From contig VZTG01001536.1 in the NCBI GenBank assembly GCA_013397845.1, positions 823,154-887,153 on the forward strand: a DNA stretch of 64,000 nucleotides, given 5' to 3'. Made by a program: the position numbers and the translations under genes. The notes beneath the pieces were generated by a model, which was not told the origin of the DNA, ran no database searches, and was given only the letters and a program-made list of their open reading frames with translations. Source of the stretch: Melanocharis versteri. Its lineage: Eukaryota > Chordata > Aves > Passeriformes > Melanocharitidae. Positions 14,001-27,700 of the stretch are shown one piece after another (positions within the stretch are counted from its first letter, which is position 1; every line of letters starts with the position of its first letter).

Positions 14001-17000
14001 TGCCAAAACGATGCTCTGAAATTGAAGAATCAATCATGTTTATTGTTATATGTGGGAAATTAAAAATATACAGTATACGGTGATTTAACTTGCAGCACAA
14101 GGAATCCATAGTACACTTCTAATCGATATTCTGTACTTCATGCTAGCTTGGTCATGTAGGGCACCAGGAGGGGAAGAAAAAGCTATGAATGTAGACTCAG
14201 CTGTTCAACTTGGAAGGCTTTTATTCAACAAATATGGATTACAAGAGGTACCTGAGAGAGTACATGTTAGTGTGTTGAGTTGGAATGTATTTAATACAGA
14301 GTCTAAGAATTTCTGTGAATCAGAAAGGAAGAGTTTTACCTTTCCAGTTAAAACATGCTAGAAGAAAGAAAAGAATATATTGCTCTCCTGTCAAAACATA
14401 AAAAGCTCATCCTATCCCATAGGCCACAGCTAAATGGACTGAGGGCACCCCATTCTACTTAAGCCATCACAGTCTTCATTACTTTGTCACATCATCATAC
14501 TTTGTTGAAACACAAGGGCATTTTTGAGCAAGATTCAAGTGAATTACACTTCTGACGAGCTGAGCAAATGTTTCCAGTGGTACAGAGAGTGTCCGCACTG
14601 CAACCTTCAGATGCTGCCTGAACTTCATCTGACATCATGAATAAGTTAGCTGGCATGAGAATTCAGAGACTCATAGTTGTAGTTTCACTCCCTTATCTAA
14701 AGTTTCCCAAGTTTTTGAGATACTATGTCTCTGCATACAAACAAATTAATTTCTTTCAGACTCAGCAAATACAATAGAAATATATCTGGTCAAGACGGTT
14801 CATTACTATCTGTATGTAATATGATTCTGTACAATCTTTGCTATATATTATAACATCTTCTTGCTTGCATCATTTAAAGCATTTTAAAAATAGAAAGTGG
14901 TGATATTTAAAATGCCATGCAGACACCTGAGTTTTTCCATCACCCAAAATGAATTGGATTTCACATCTGATACTACATCACCATTCTGCCAGCATGAGTA
15001 GCCAGTATTGTACTGGTTGTACTGACCTTCACATTTAAGGCTCTCCTGCTTTCCTCTAGATACTTTGCAGACTGGGTTGAGGTTGTTGCTATGATATTTT
15101 ATTATACGAGGTTTTCAGGAACTTTTCACGTATTCACTTTCTAAGATAATTTTTTCCACATGATCCAGCTTTTTTCCAGTCCTGGGAAACACCTTACCTG
15201 TAAGCAAAAACGCAGTTGCCGTGAAATGAGTGGGAATTTTGCCACAAACAGAGTAATGGCTATGATTTTACTACCTTTCCTGCTTTTAATGAGGATTCAC
15301 TAAGGCAGAGAGACAGGACAAAAGTAGGCAAGTTTTTCTGATGCAGGATTCAGTGATTTATTTCAATTTCAGAGAAACCACAAAGCTTGTAGTAATTGAA
15401 GTTGGAAACTGTTGTAATTCCTGAGGTATGTTTCAATAAAGCTAAGTATGGTGGATACAAACTAGGTAATTGTATGCATTGTTTGTAGCATAAAAAGTAT
15501 TTCTACTCAGTATTTTCATTAATTGCAAAACACTTTGCAAAATTAGAACAGAAAGTAAAGTTTGTAAGAACACTACTGAGAGTGAACTCTGTCTTTTTGG
15601 AAGTAATACTGGAATATATAAAACATTTGAATTGTGCAGAATATGGAGAGTAAATAATCCAAGATAAACCCTGAAGGATTTTCAAGTAGCAAGAAAACAA
15701 TTATATCTTTGGAATTTTGCCAGAACAGTAAACCTGGGAATTTTATTCTCACAAGTTGCTATGCATTTTTTCATAGCTGCCACGACCTAAGTTTCATAAC
15801 CTCTAGTGGCAGCATGTTTTCTCTTTTCACTTTAGGGATATTAGATTTTTAAAATATCCAAATAATTTTCCTCCTACTTAATCTTAAAACCTAACGGAGG
15901 TTTATTTGATATAGAATGTATATCTGCAAATGTAGGGTCATTACATTTGCTTGTAAACAAGAACTGTTTTTCATCTACATACCTTACACGTGAAATTTGA
16001 TAATAAGCTGCTGTTTGATAGTGGTCTCTGAAGCAGGCAGTTGTTTTCTGTGAGCATATGTGAGTACATTTATTGTTTATTAATTCATACTTTTGATTCC
16101 TGTTGGAAAGTCTTGACTTTCCTTGGTGATTGAAGTACTACGTAAGTGCCAATTTTTGCTAGTCCTACATTAGCTTCTGTGCAAACATCACTAAAACAAA
16201 ATGCGCATTGCCACAAATAAAATTATCTCACTTCAATAATTACTTTCAAGGTGAGGTATTCTAAAAACAAGTTTATTGTTACGAACATTAATTGATGGGA
16301 AGCTATTGTGCTTTTGATTTTCAGTTCACTTAACTATAATAGTGCAAAAGCACACAAAGGGGAAGCAAAGAAAATTGTAGTTTAAATCATCAAGGTGTAG
16401 TGCTGGCAAAAACCCCATTTTATTGGCTACTTCTGTCTGGGCTTGGATGATGATACTGGTTTCTAGATACTGATGCAAGTCTGGATTAATGTCACTGCTT
16501 CTATTGATTTAATTAGTAATGTGAGCCTTCCATTTCATCAATGGATTTTATTGGCTGAATCGATACAAATTGTATTAGTGCTTCAAAGCATGAATATCAG
16601 TTCTGGTAGGCCTTTTGCTAACACTTGAACTTTAGGACTTATATATAGAAAATACTTATACTCTTTCAGACTTTTAGAAACTTTAATTTGCTTCTGTGAA
16701 GGAAATTATTTTACTGTTCCATAAGTCCTTTTTACAAAGGGAACTGTTTCTGAATGTAATACCCTCAACCTGCTATTTTTGATCAAAAAAAATCCAATTT
16801 TTTCTGAGGGGGAGGGTGTCACCTAATTAAGTTTGTGTCTGCGTTTTAATCATGTTTAGAAGAGGGGTAAAAAGAGAGGTGGTATGGTGAAATGAAAACA
16901 TAACTAAGGAAATAAGAATAATAAGAACTATTGAAAATGTGATTTTAAAAGTGCCTTGCAAGGTCATTATCTTGGAAGTACAATGAAAAAAAACTTAATA

Positions 17001-17560
17001 TATTTTCATGGACATTAATGTTGCATTGTTGATCCATTTGAATCTTTGCCAGTTGCCTGATGAAGATCTTGGTGAGTGACAGTGAACAATGGAGATGAAA
17101 TTAAAATCAAATTTAGACATGAATATTAAATGAAGACAGAATAACATAGGACTGGAATAGTGATTTAAAGCAGAGCAACGTATGAGTGGTGAGAAGTTGC
17201 TCGCCTAGATGAAAATTACTAAACACATTTGTGCCTGATTCACAATACCTCTGGAAGATTTTAAGGAGAGTTAACATTTAATAGGGTGTCCAGTCAAGAC
17301 AAAAGTATCTTTGTGACCTTTCCCCTGCCATATAACACTGCGGCGTCAGCTGTTTTCTGAATAGTAGCTTCAAGCCCAGTGGGTTTTCCAGCTTTTCTGG
17401 GAGGAAGGTTTGTATTCCCTCTCTCCATGTCTAACAAGCCACCCAAGTGGCAGAGATATCTCCTGAAAAGACCATATAGAGGTACATGAGGTCAGACTGT
17501 GGGCCTTCCAGGGATCTCTTCAAATCGAATTTATTATATGGTTAAATGACTTGAGCTTTC
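11035..17560. other. AT-rich non-coding DNA, no gene seen
   Basis: This long unique-looking AT-rich block has no recognised repeat or gene. Short frames such as 11906-12178 minus (90 codons), 12800-13033 plus and 14140-14361 plus show no family resemblance I can name. The stretch near 12970-13260 has many TAAT-type cores, but conservation cannot be judged from one sequence. Confidence 0.55.
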
Positions 17561-17562
17561 AT

Positions 17563-17735
17563 GGCGGTTGATTTGGGCTCTTTTAGTGGGTATGTAGCAG
17601 CCCAAACTATTACCCCCGTTGGTGCTAGCAATGCCAAGGCTTTGTGTTTGATCCCCATATGGGCCATTCACTTAAGAGTTTGACTTGATGGTCCTTGTGG
17701 GTCACTTCCTGCTCAGATCAGTGTTCTGTGATCTT
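17563..17735 (+). mobile_element. tRNA-Ile-derived SINE, TguSINE1-like
   Basis: From about 17616 to 17666 the sequence follows the 3' half of tRNA-Ile. The segment GGTGCTAGCAATGCCAAGG matches the anticodon arm and variable region. Positions 17645-17654 match the Pol III B box, with the CG changed to TG as expected of CpG decay. GATCCCCATATGGGCCA closes the T arm and acceptor stem. Directly after it (17667-17735) comes a CR1-like tail containing AAGAGTTTGACTTGATGGTC and ending near TTCTGTGATCTTA. A tRNA-Ile head joined to a CR1 3' end is the structure of the passerine SINE TguSINE1, which is mobilised by CR1 machinery. The 5' head (17563-17615) is too diverged or rearranged to align with certainty, so the left boundary is approximate. 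It is a dead, mutated copy. Confidence 0.85.
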
Positions 17736-17739
17736 ATAT

Positions 17740-20700
17740 GGCAGTAATGGTGGCTATTACAGACTTACTTCTTTAACTTACAACTCAGCTGGATAAAAAG
17801 GATGATTCCCAATTACAAAATGCTGAGACGGAGAAGAAAGGAGATACAGCCTATAACAAAGACTTAAAAAACTATTTTATTGGCTATGTTTATTAATTTT
17901 CTCAAGTCAGCAGAGTCACCAGCCAGCTGGTGGCTTGTTGAATAAGCTCACGAAGTCCTTACCTGTGGTCTGTTACCTTTGGTTTGGAGGAGATATGAAA
18001 AACTTGCTGGAGAAGTTCAGGAATAGCTGTCCAGTTCCTCCTGCATATTGCTAGATCAGAGTTTGCAGCTGCTGCTATATTGTAAAAAACAAGTACTGCT
18101 GCTGCCACTACAGGGACCTGCTGAGGAATTGCAACACTAGGACTCAGCCCATCTGAAAGTGAAATTAAACCAATTTACAGGTTACTAGGACAGCAGCATA
18201 ACATTTGGCAATATTAAAAGAAATTAATGTGATAAGCCTGAAATATTTTTAATGTATGTTCACTCTATGGAGTAGATATTTACAAGCTTCTAGACTATTT
18301 CAGATTTACATATGTTAAGTGCAAATTCTGTCTTCACAGGTTTATTAAAAAACAACATGCACTTGATGCTACTTGGAAATATCATTGATTTTTCCTGTAT
18401 TGGCAGCTGGCCTCCTGGACAGGATTCACAGCTTATGAATATACCAAAATTGATTTTGCAGTTCATATGGCTTACTATTTTATTACAAGAGAGCAAGTAA
18501 CCTTGGATATTCCTGTAAAAGAAAAAAAGTTCCATGTAACTGATAAAACTATTCAGATCTTAGGACTGTGGCTCTCAACAGGTGCTGGTAGGTTTTTCAT
18601 TTAGACCTAATAAACTTAAAAAGACCTAGTAACATATTGTTCGACTTGCAGCATTGCCTCCTCCTGTTCCATAATACCAAATCTAGTGCACAGGAGAGCA
18701 CCTGATGCTGCTCCGATTCTTGTTGTTATATATAATACTCTCTTTCTATTGACTGAAAATAATTTTTAGAAGAGCAGTTTATTCAAAGTAGGATGCAGTA
18801 GGTAAAAAGAATCATTTTCCTCTAACATATATGTGATTTTTAAATGAAGTTTAATAAATCCTTAACAGTCCTACCATTAATGTTCCAGAAAAAAAATTCA
18901 TATGATTGCTCTATGTGCCTACCACTGGATATTCACAAAAGAAAATAAGTTTACTTTAGCTAATTGAATTGTCCCCAGGATGTGCTACAAGTCAGATTGC
19001 AGGAATCTTGTTTTCGCACTTGTACTTAACCTCCTGGGAATTCTTTCCTGAGAGTCTCTTGCCCCCAGTCTCCTCTTTGCCATGTGTTATCTCTCTTCCA
19101 TAGTCTCGCTCTTTTTTTTAAATATTGTTTTTTAACCAAGGATAGTATTTGTCTTTTTACAGGGTAGAGTTCATATGCAAATTAAAATATGTGTGTTTGA
19201 ACAAGGTACCTAGAGTACCACATTGTGTCATCTTGGTCATAAGGATAAACCAAATGAAAATGAAAAGTATCCTCCTCCCTCCAGGTCCTCAAAACACCTT
19301 ATAAAATATACTTGACATTAAATTTAATGATACTGCATTTTTTAATACTTTAAAATATTGATATCAGAACGAAAAATTATAGCAAAATGATGATGGGTGT
19401 AATTTCACATATCTCTCTTACATCTTAACCTGAGTTGTCTTTCAACAGGTATGAAACAATTACCTGGTGTCCAGGAGCTCAGAATTTCCATAGATTCCAT
19501 CACTGCTTTTGTAGGATTGGCTTGACAGCACAGTTCAGGGGCAAGCAGCTCCCTTGCAAAGATGAGAGGGGCAGCTACAAACTCATCCAACAAAATGCAT
19601 GTTCTAAGGAAGCAGTAAGTTGTAGAGATTGCTGACCATCTCCGACAACTTGCTTATTTTTTGAAATCCTTTCTCTGTGATGACTCAGTTCCTTGTGTGA
19701 GAGGAAGGTTGTCATTTTTGGACAGAAAAACATAGTATATTTCTCATAAAATGTTTTAATAGAGTTTTCTGTTCTCATTCTGTTGCACGAAGCTGGAAGA
19801 TCAAGTGTATTTGTGCTCTCACATATGGAGTTATTCCACTGGGTAGTTTGTATAACCTGTTCTTGGTTTTCTCTGCTACGGGTTTCAACTAGTCTGTGCA
19901 CTTACTAAACGGACAGTGGGATACATCTGCTTTATTATTGTGCTTGCCCACTGGTCTGCCTGAGTTTTTATATGAATATTTTATTGTTTTATCTGGATTG
20001 GTTATAAGATGTTTTGGACAAGAATTGCGTATATGGGTTATTCACTTGTTGAACACCTAATGCAAGAGAGCTGAGAGCACTGAGGAAACCTAAGGCTCCA
20101 TTGCAGTTTTAATAGCTATCATTCTGCTAGCAATAAGATCATATTCACCTCCTGATTTCATTTACGGGTCAGACTTCTAGCTGACCTTAGATGTCTGAAG
20201 ACTTACAGGAGAGTCTTGAACAGAGAGAATTGTACTTTGACTCAAGCTCAGATGCTTGTAGGGTTTGTCTACTGCAGCTATAGAACACAGTTTCTGTTTA
20301 CTCGCTGTTATCTCAGCCAGTTAGTGTTTCAACAGGAGTTGAAGTGGAAAATGGAGAGCAAGAGTAAGAAGCAATCAGCAGGATGTCCAAGTATATATCC
20401 CTTCACCAACTCTTTTGGTTATGGTTTGAATGCCAAAGCCTTTCTTCATTTACCAAGATGTAGTCTAAAAAACCTAATGAGTATTTTCAATTAGGCAGTG
20501 GACCCTTTCTGTCAGCCTTGAGGAGTGAACCTCAGCTACTTCATTTCTGTAGTTCCATGAAATGCAAAAATAAGGAAGACAGCTTGTTTCCTCAAACTTC
20601 ACACCTTTAATTTTAATTTTAATTGCTATAGTACCAAAGACTGCCATATTCATTTTTAAAGTACTCTGTTTTGGTCACAGGCTCTTAGTGCTTTCAGTAT

Positions 20701-23700
20701 TGGTGGTGAGTTCTCTGAAAATTCTTCATGGAAGGTAAGCTGTGATTCAGGTTTATTTTGCTATGTATCTGAGGCCTTGAAAGAGTGGAGGTGAAACAGA
20801 ACAGAAAAAAGTTGGGAAAACAACTCATTAAAGGTTTCTTAGTGGCAGTAACTTCTGACAAGTACTTATGAATAACAATATGTGTTAATTCTGTCACCCA
20901 CATAAAGATAGGTCACACTACTTAAAATCCAGAAAGAATTGTGACAGACTGTCTTCCAACTTATCTGTAGTGGCCAAAGACTATTTAATGACACAGCTGT
21001 GCTATAACATCAGTTACTATGATAGAAATTCCAGTTTTCAAAGCTTTATAGCTTTGCTAACATTACTTTTACAATTTCTTGAGTTTTCGTGTTTTGTGTT
21101 TCCTTTGGGTATTTTATATGTTTTGGTAAACATTCAAAATATGAAGTCATTACTGATGGCAAACAAAAAATGTTGACGAGTCTGCAGAAGCATAGTGCCT
21201 TGATTTGTCACAGTGAGCTCAACTCTATAGCTATTTGCAATGAGAGAAGTCCATTTATTTCCCTAGAAAATCTTACTAAGCTATCATGTTGCAGAGTTTT
21301 GTGCGCTTCTTCCTTTCACCCAGTACTTCTCTCTTCCTACCTTCTTCTGACTGTACAGTGAGAGAACTCTGTAGCATTCCAGTTTCTTATACACTGCAGG
21401 GCTCCTTTAAAACTGTTTATCTGCATTGGATCTCTTGGTTAAAACTGGGGGCTCACAAAACCGTAAATGCCTTTCTCTGGCCACACAAGTCTACTCTGAA
21501 CATAAAAGAAAGTGAAAAGACAGTGTGTATTAGTATTACAGTCAGTATGTCTGTTCTGTTTCTGAGATCAAAGACACAAAGTTTTACTTTTGATGTTGCA
21601 TATGTTTTGTAATTTCACGACACTGAAGATAAAATGTTCTGATCTCCCCAAGAGGAAAGAAATCCTCCCCCTGGATCTTCTCAAGTGGAAAAAATAAACT
21701 TAGGGAAAAGTAGCTACAGGTTAGTAAAGGAAATATTGAGGCGGTTTCACTTTTGCAAAACCTAATACTTAGGGTTGGGTCTAGTGATGTACATCTAAGA
21801 AACTTTTTTCTTTTAGTTTTTAATTTGTTTCCTCTTAACTTTTATGGTGAAAACAGTGTAATTACCTTATTTAATATTCACTTTCTTGGTCTTATTTGTA
21901 GTAACCTGGTTCTTTCAAAAAACTCCAAACAAACAAAACAAAAACCAAACAAATAAAACCCCAAAACAAACAAAAAAAACCCCAACTCGGCAATTTTTTT
22001 GTCTAGTGTGTTATACTGTTATGCACGCACAAGTGAAAGGTGCTTGCAATGGTTACTTAGGAAAGCCAGCACAGAAACAGTTGAAAACTGAAATGACCTA
22101 GATGAAAAGAAGCAATTAAAGCAAGCAGAAAAGAGTATTATTTTTGTAAAAAATTAAGAACTTTGCCTTCTGACGCACACTTGGCTGAAAGTATTCATAT
22201 GAAGACAAGCAGCTGTGTAATTGTAAGATTAAGATCCAAGCATAAAATAAAGATATTAGAAAGCTGATTAGAATATTTTCAAGAAGGAAAAATGTCAGCC
22301 ACTATGAAATTTCTCATTAATTGAGGAATGTTGGAAACCCATCTGCTTTCACAATATCTGAGCTCATGTTACTGAATTTGAGGCAATTGTGTAATTGTTC
22401 TATTGTATTGTGTTCTTCTGCCCTGTGATCATTAAAGTTCGTCAGGAGTTTCTTGGATTTTACATGTACTTCACCATCCTCTGGACCTTGATAATGAGGT
22501 GAGGCACTGAGATGGTCTACCATCATATGCAGTGCCACAGGTATTCAAAGAACAGCTTCTCTTGACTTCAGTTGCAGCTGTTTTCCTCATGATTGACCCA
22601 TACTGGGGCTGAATTAACAGCTTAAATAAAATTTTACATGGATTCACAACACGCTCCACTTCACCCTCCTCATTCTCTGTCCCACTTGCATTTGGCATGT
22701 TATGTGTCAGACTTCACACAGTTCACTAATTTGAAAGACTTTGGGTCATATGTTCATTAATTGTGGTTTTCTCTCTGGAACTCATACTGTAATTAGAAAT
22801 CTACTTAATGTGATGGTAACTATTAAAGTCAAGCCATCTGATCACGTCAGCCTTGTTATAAAATTGTACAATCCTAAACTATGCATGCAGAACACTCAAA
22901 ATTCCTGTTAAAGTAATTTAATTAAAGTTTAATTTGTGCTTATAACAGGTTCTAGTGCCTGAAAGCTAAAAGCACAGTTTACATTTAAAGTATTTAAAAG
23001 TTAAAAGCGTTTCATTTTATTACTAGAAAGAAACCAAGATTACATTAGATGGAACCCGTTAATGTATTTTATATAATTTAGGAAATGCAAAAATAAAGTA
23101 GACAAAGTAATTTTTAGATGCTTATATTTGCAGCAATATTGAAGAACAGACTGTTCTCCTTTGTGTTTGAGCATGGTGTGGAGAAAAATATTTCTTAGTG
23201 GTTGAAAGGCAGGTGTTTTGGGACCTTTTCTTGGCTGGGATACTGACTTCTGTTTTGTAGTTTATCTAATTCCTCTGTGCTTCTGCATCAATAAAACAGG
23301 CAAGCCTACATTTAATTAGCGAGAGCAAAATGCTTTGGCATAATTTGTGATCTCGATAGAGAACTGTGTTGGAAAGTCTACTGAAGATATATTCAAAATT
23401 TTTGGAAGTCTGGCCTTTTCAATTATATACCTAGGTGACGTATGTCTTTGAACATCAGACTTGACTTTTGAATTCAGAAAGCTTTTAAAATCGCTACTTA
23501 AATTGCTATTTAATATGTGCTTCATACACAGAAGTAATATGAGATGCTAGATATATAAATAAGTCTTGGCAGGAAAAACTGCACATTTTGAGGAGCAGCA
23601 TTTGAAGCATGTAGCTATATCTTAATGAATACATGCTAATCTCTTTCATCCCACAGTAGGAAATTCTTTCATATAAAACCTCTTCCTTACAAGCTCGAGG

Positions 23701-24475
23701 GAATATGTGAATTTATTTTGTGAATACAACTTCTCACAACACTGAAAAGTTATGTTTTAATGCCATATGTATGTAAGTACCAAACTCCTATTCCTTCACA
23801 TAAAAAAACTCAGTGCAGAGTGTATATGAAATTAAAAGCTGTTAAAAAATATACTTCCCACAGTAGTGGAGTAGTAGATGATGATGTGGAAATAAGGAAT
23901 CAGGTGTCCTGTTGTGTTGAAATGATAATTTCTTCATTATTATACCCACTTTGCAGCACCTTTGGCAATTTGTTTGTTGTATTTTACTGTATTTAATTTC
24001 CCTCATCCTTGGTTGATAATGTGTTTATTTTGGAGTCTTGCTTTAGTATTTCTTCTTATAATTCTTGAAACGGAGGGATTTTAATTGATTGGCATTAACC
24101 TGATTTGATTTTACATTAAAAAATTGTACTTTTTGAACTTAATAAGTGTTTTATTTAGTTTTGAGGTGTCATAGAACACTTCCAGTGGCCTGTATTTCCA
24201 TTTCAGTGTATGATTCTGAGTAATCCTGCAATTTTTGTCATAGTCCGTATTTGTTTTTTGAATAGAAGACTTTCAGGAGCAAACCTGAGAGCTTCTTTGG
24301 AAAATATTTCTTTTTAAAGCACCTAAAGCAAAGAAAATTACTTTATTTTTATCTTGATTTGGACCAAATAAGTGGAGATAGAAATTAAGAGTGGAAAGAC
24401 TGTCAGAAAGACCAGAAAATGCTTTGAAATTTGATTTTGTAAACATGGTCTTTAAATTTTCCATACAGTATTTTC
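17740..24475. other. AT-rich non-coding DNA with one candidate exon
   Basis: No gene can be called. A segment at 19449-19614 has a good acceptor (TTGTCTTTCAACAG), a GTAAGT donor and an open frame between them, but I recognise no product. Overlapping frames on opposite strands (19405-19593 and 19435-19635; 18290-18535 and 18312-18500) argue that much of this openness is chance. The frames at 20970-21612 plus and 22317-22698 minus show no known domain. An A/C-rich tract lies at 21917-21985. Confidence 0.5.
21917..21985. repeat. A/C-rich low-complexity tract
   Basis: About 70 bases are almost purely A and C on the plus strand, with CAAA, CCAAA and CCCC units. It has the same style as the tracts at 8265-8338 and 36250-36355. 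The short frame 21886-22101 that crosses it encodes only Lys/Gln/Thr/Asn-biased sequence and is not a gene. Confidence 0.8.
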
Positions 24476-24477
24476 CC

Positions 24478-24672
24478 AGTAAACAGAATGGACCTGGCTC
24501 CTCATCCTGTCACTGGGCACCACCAAAAATATCCTGGCATCATTCTCTTGATATCCATCTTTGAGATATTTGGATGTATTGATGAGATCCCCTCTCAGTC
24601 TTCTATTTTGTAGACCAAGCACACCCAGCTCCTGCAGTCTCTCCTCATAAGAGGAGAACATTTTGTACAAGA
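24478..24672 (-). mobile_element. CR1 LINE fragment (ORF2 C-terminal region)
   Basis: Read on the minus strand, this is a piece of the C-terminal part of CR1 ORF2. The translation has the family signature YEERLQELGVLGLQNRRLRG followed by DLIN..KYLKDG, then a decayed counterpart of the RLFxVVPSDRTR segment. In full CR1 elements this lies downstream of the reverse-transcriptase domain and a few hundred bases before the 3' end. Both ends are truncated: the terminal octamer repeats are absent and the sequence drifts into non-CR1 DNA past about 24478. It is non-functional. Its divergence from typical avian CR1 looks greater than that of the copy at 62095-62996, which suggests an older insertion. 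Confidence 0.9.
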
Positions 24673-24705
24673 TGTCACTAACCTTTGAAAAATCGAATAG
24701 AATAA

Positions 24706-24723
24706 CTTTCTTTCTTTCTTTCT
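24706..24723. repeat. (CTTT)n microsatellite
   Basis: About four and a half CTTT units lie some 35 bases beyond the 5' side (minus-strand sense) of the CR1 fragment. The tract is short. Confidence 0.8.
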
Positions 24724-24724
24724 T

Positions 24725-27700
24725 GTATTGATTGTCCTATAGAAGGTTTAAAATAACTGGATTGAAGAAAACTAATATTTGATATAATAGGCCACATTTC
24801 TTGCTATTTTTGATATTCAGAAATCTTGTAGCACCTTTTAAAATGGAAGTAGCCTTTGTTGTTGCCAGTATTTAAAATATGTCCTTTTAATATTTTTAGC
24901 AGTTTGAGTAACAGTGAGCTCCCTTAAAAGAGATACTTTGCATCATTATGACAGACATCTTAATAAGAATATACTGGCTTTTGCCATACAGACTTCCTCA
25001 ATGCAAAGAAATTTGAACAGGCTTTCTAGAAGTTGGATAGGGTAATGTCTACTTGATGTGATCTGCTTTGTAGTACTGGTCCTTTAGGCTATTTAAAAGC
25101 TGCCTTTATTCTTTAAAGAGAAAGATGCTACATTGCAGAATGAATTATCAAGGGGTTTCCATTCTGATTAAAAAAGTGTAATTCTTACATCTCAGAAGAA
25201 ATTCCATAATTACAAAACCAGGCATAAAAGACAATGAAGAGCACAAGGAGTGAGATGAAGATATAAAACAGATAACATACTGCATATTAATTGTGTTATA
25301 TTGATTATATGGTATCCACAGCTTTGAAAAAATAAAACTGAAGAAAACACCAAGGAAGCATACAAAATTTATACAAGCTTTTTCAAAAAAGATGCATGTG
25401 GGACCAAAGTAGCGAAATTAAAATAGTCTAGGAGAGAGTTGAGCACATAAAAATCTCAAAAGTTAATTATGCTTTTTCTGGAGTCAGGCAGTAGCCTGAA
25501 GCTAAGAAATGAAAGTTTAGGTGAGTTATTAAGAGTAGGTGCTTAATAGCTGAGTAGTAGAATAGCTTACTGAAAGGCATGGTTCTACTCCATAACTGTA
25601 GGTACTTAAGAACAAGTTAGGAGGAGATAGTATTTGACATATATTGCTGATCCATTACCTGATCCAGTGCTTATTGCAGTCATCATCTTCTCAGAAGCTG
25701 GATTAAATGTGCAGTGCATCAGAGCACTTAAAGTCCTTCTTTTTACTATGATTATATAATAAATATATGGGATTCTTAAGATTCTGTTTGTTTAATCTTC
25801 TGTAATTCAGATGTAAAATAGAAATCCAGGCAAACATTGCTAAACAGGTCAGCATAGGCCTGAGCCTCATGCAAATCAAATGCATCCCAATTAAATATCA
25901 GCTTAAATGCTTACCTAAATTGGATCTCAATTATGTACACTTTAAAATTTCATCTCTCTAACTATATCTGCTATCAGCTCATTCTGTAATATGTCAGATG
26001 TTTAGAAACATTTGGCATCCAGCACATCTTCAGGTATTTGTATTTAACAGGTATTCCTTTTCGTAATTTTAAAAAGAATTCCTTTTAATGATAGTCAGAA
26101 ACTATAACTTGCATGATAAGACATTTGTAGATAGATATATAAAGTCATGGTGAAATTTGAATCACACCAAAATCACCCTAATACATTAATTGCTGGTGTA
26201 CCATTATCAACTCATTTCACTTTGCTCTCTGCCTCATACAATGCAAGGGGAGATCACCAGAACTAATAGCTGTAGTAATTTCTATTTTACCACACTCACT
26301 CACCTCCCAACCCCCTTCAAAGCAACAGGTGTTACCATTTGGAGATATGATGGCCTAGGATCAAACAGAGAAGCCAGCACAGAAATGAGATGAGGGTCAT
26401 CTGCTTAGCATCATTCACAAACAGCCTCATGTTTTTATTATGACTTCAGTTCTGCAAGTTGCTCATCTGCCATGGCTCTTTCCTGTGCATACCATACAAG
26501 GAATAACTTGGGCCAAATTAATTCATATTGTAATGAATGGCACTCAAATATGCCATTCACGTAAAAAGTTTTTGGATCGGAATTTCCAATGGAGAAGCTC
26601 AAACACTAATAATTTGCCCCCCGCTCCCCCCTTCAAAACAAAAAAATGTTACACAGCAGGCAGTGCTTTGATGGGTGGAGCCACATAAGAGTTGTCTGGG
26701 GCCTGAGCCAAGGGATGTTATTTACCGTATGTCAACTGAAGTGGCAACGTAGACCTTAACCCACTTCCACAGATGCTGCAGTTAACCTGCCCAACCTACA
26801 CTGAAATACATTTGCATTCTCAGGCATAACTATGTGATAATTTAAGAAGTTTTTGATGTAGTCTTGTGTGGTTTATGGTTGTGTGTGCCCTCTTGAAGAG
26901 GTCTTCTAGGCATGAATGGAAATGAGGACTGGGAAAGGGAAAGGAGCCGTGGCGATATTAGTTGATAGTTGAAGTTCAGATGCAGCCACAACCCACACCA
27001 TGGAACTTGCTCTCATATTACTTAGTTAAGGTCTTCTCTTTCCTAGTTCTTTTATGTGGTTTGGATTTTGGGGGGAGGTTGTTTGGTTTGGTTTTTTTTC
27101 TGTGATACAACAAATCTATGTCAACTGTCTTGAGATTCAGAAGAAAGATATTACTTAATTCTACCACAGTTGTGGTGTCTCTTGTCATATTTTGTCCTGG
27201 TAATTTTCACAAACTGCTTGTACAAGTAGGCTTCTACTCAGTGGAATGCATAATATCTACCTTCTGTTTGATTTCCTTTTTCAGAAAGTAATGATTTAAT
27301 GTCTTCTGATCTACACATCTCTGAGGTTTCCCTAAACTTTAGGAATTACATGTTTTGATATTTCTATTCCACTTTTGGAATTAGTTTGAAAATCAATGAA
27401 CTCAAAAGCTACTGGGGGAAAAAAAGGCAAAAATTGTTTCAGTCAGTTTACCTCAGAAACCAAACTAAGCCCGCATTTTTACATATACTTGAATAATTCT
27501 TTAATATTCTCAGTGCCTTATTTGTCTTCACAATTTGGATTTTCTACTTAATATCACCAAAGGAAAGGTACTCATGGTAGTATTGGCCAATACTGGTTTT
27601 GTTATTTTTAAACATGTGTACAATCTGCAAGAGAAAAAAACAACGGCTATTTTTTATTGTAAATTATAGTGAATGTATTAAATCTGTGCTCCAGACCAGC

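Noticed and set aside
17621..17666. A tRNA-Ile gene
   Set aside because: Only the 3' half of the tRNA fold is recognisable, the B box has lost its CG, and the sequence runs straight into a CR1-like tail. It is a SINE head, not a functional tRNA gene.
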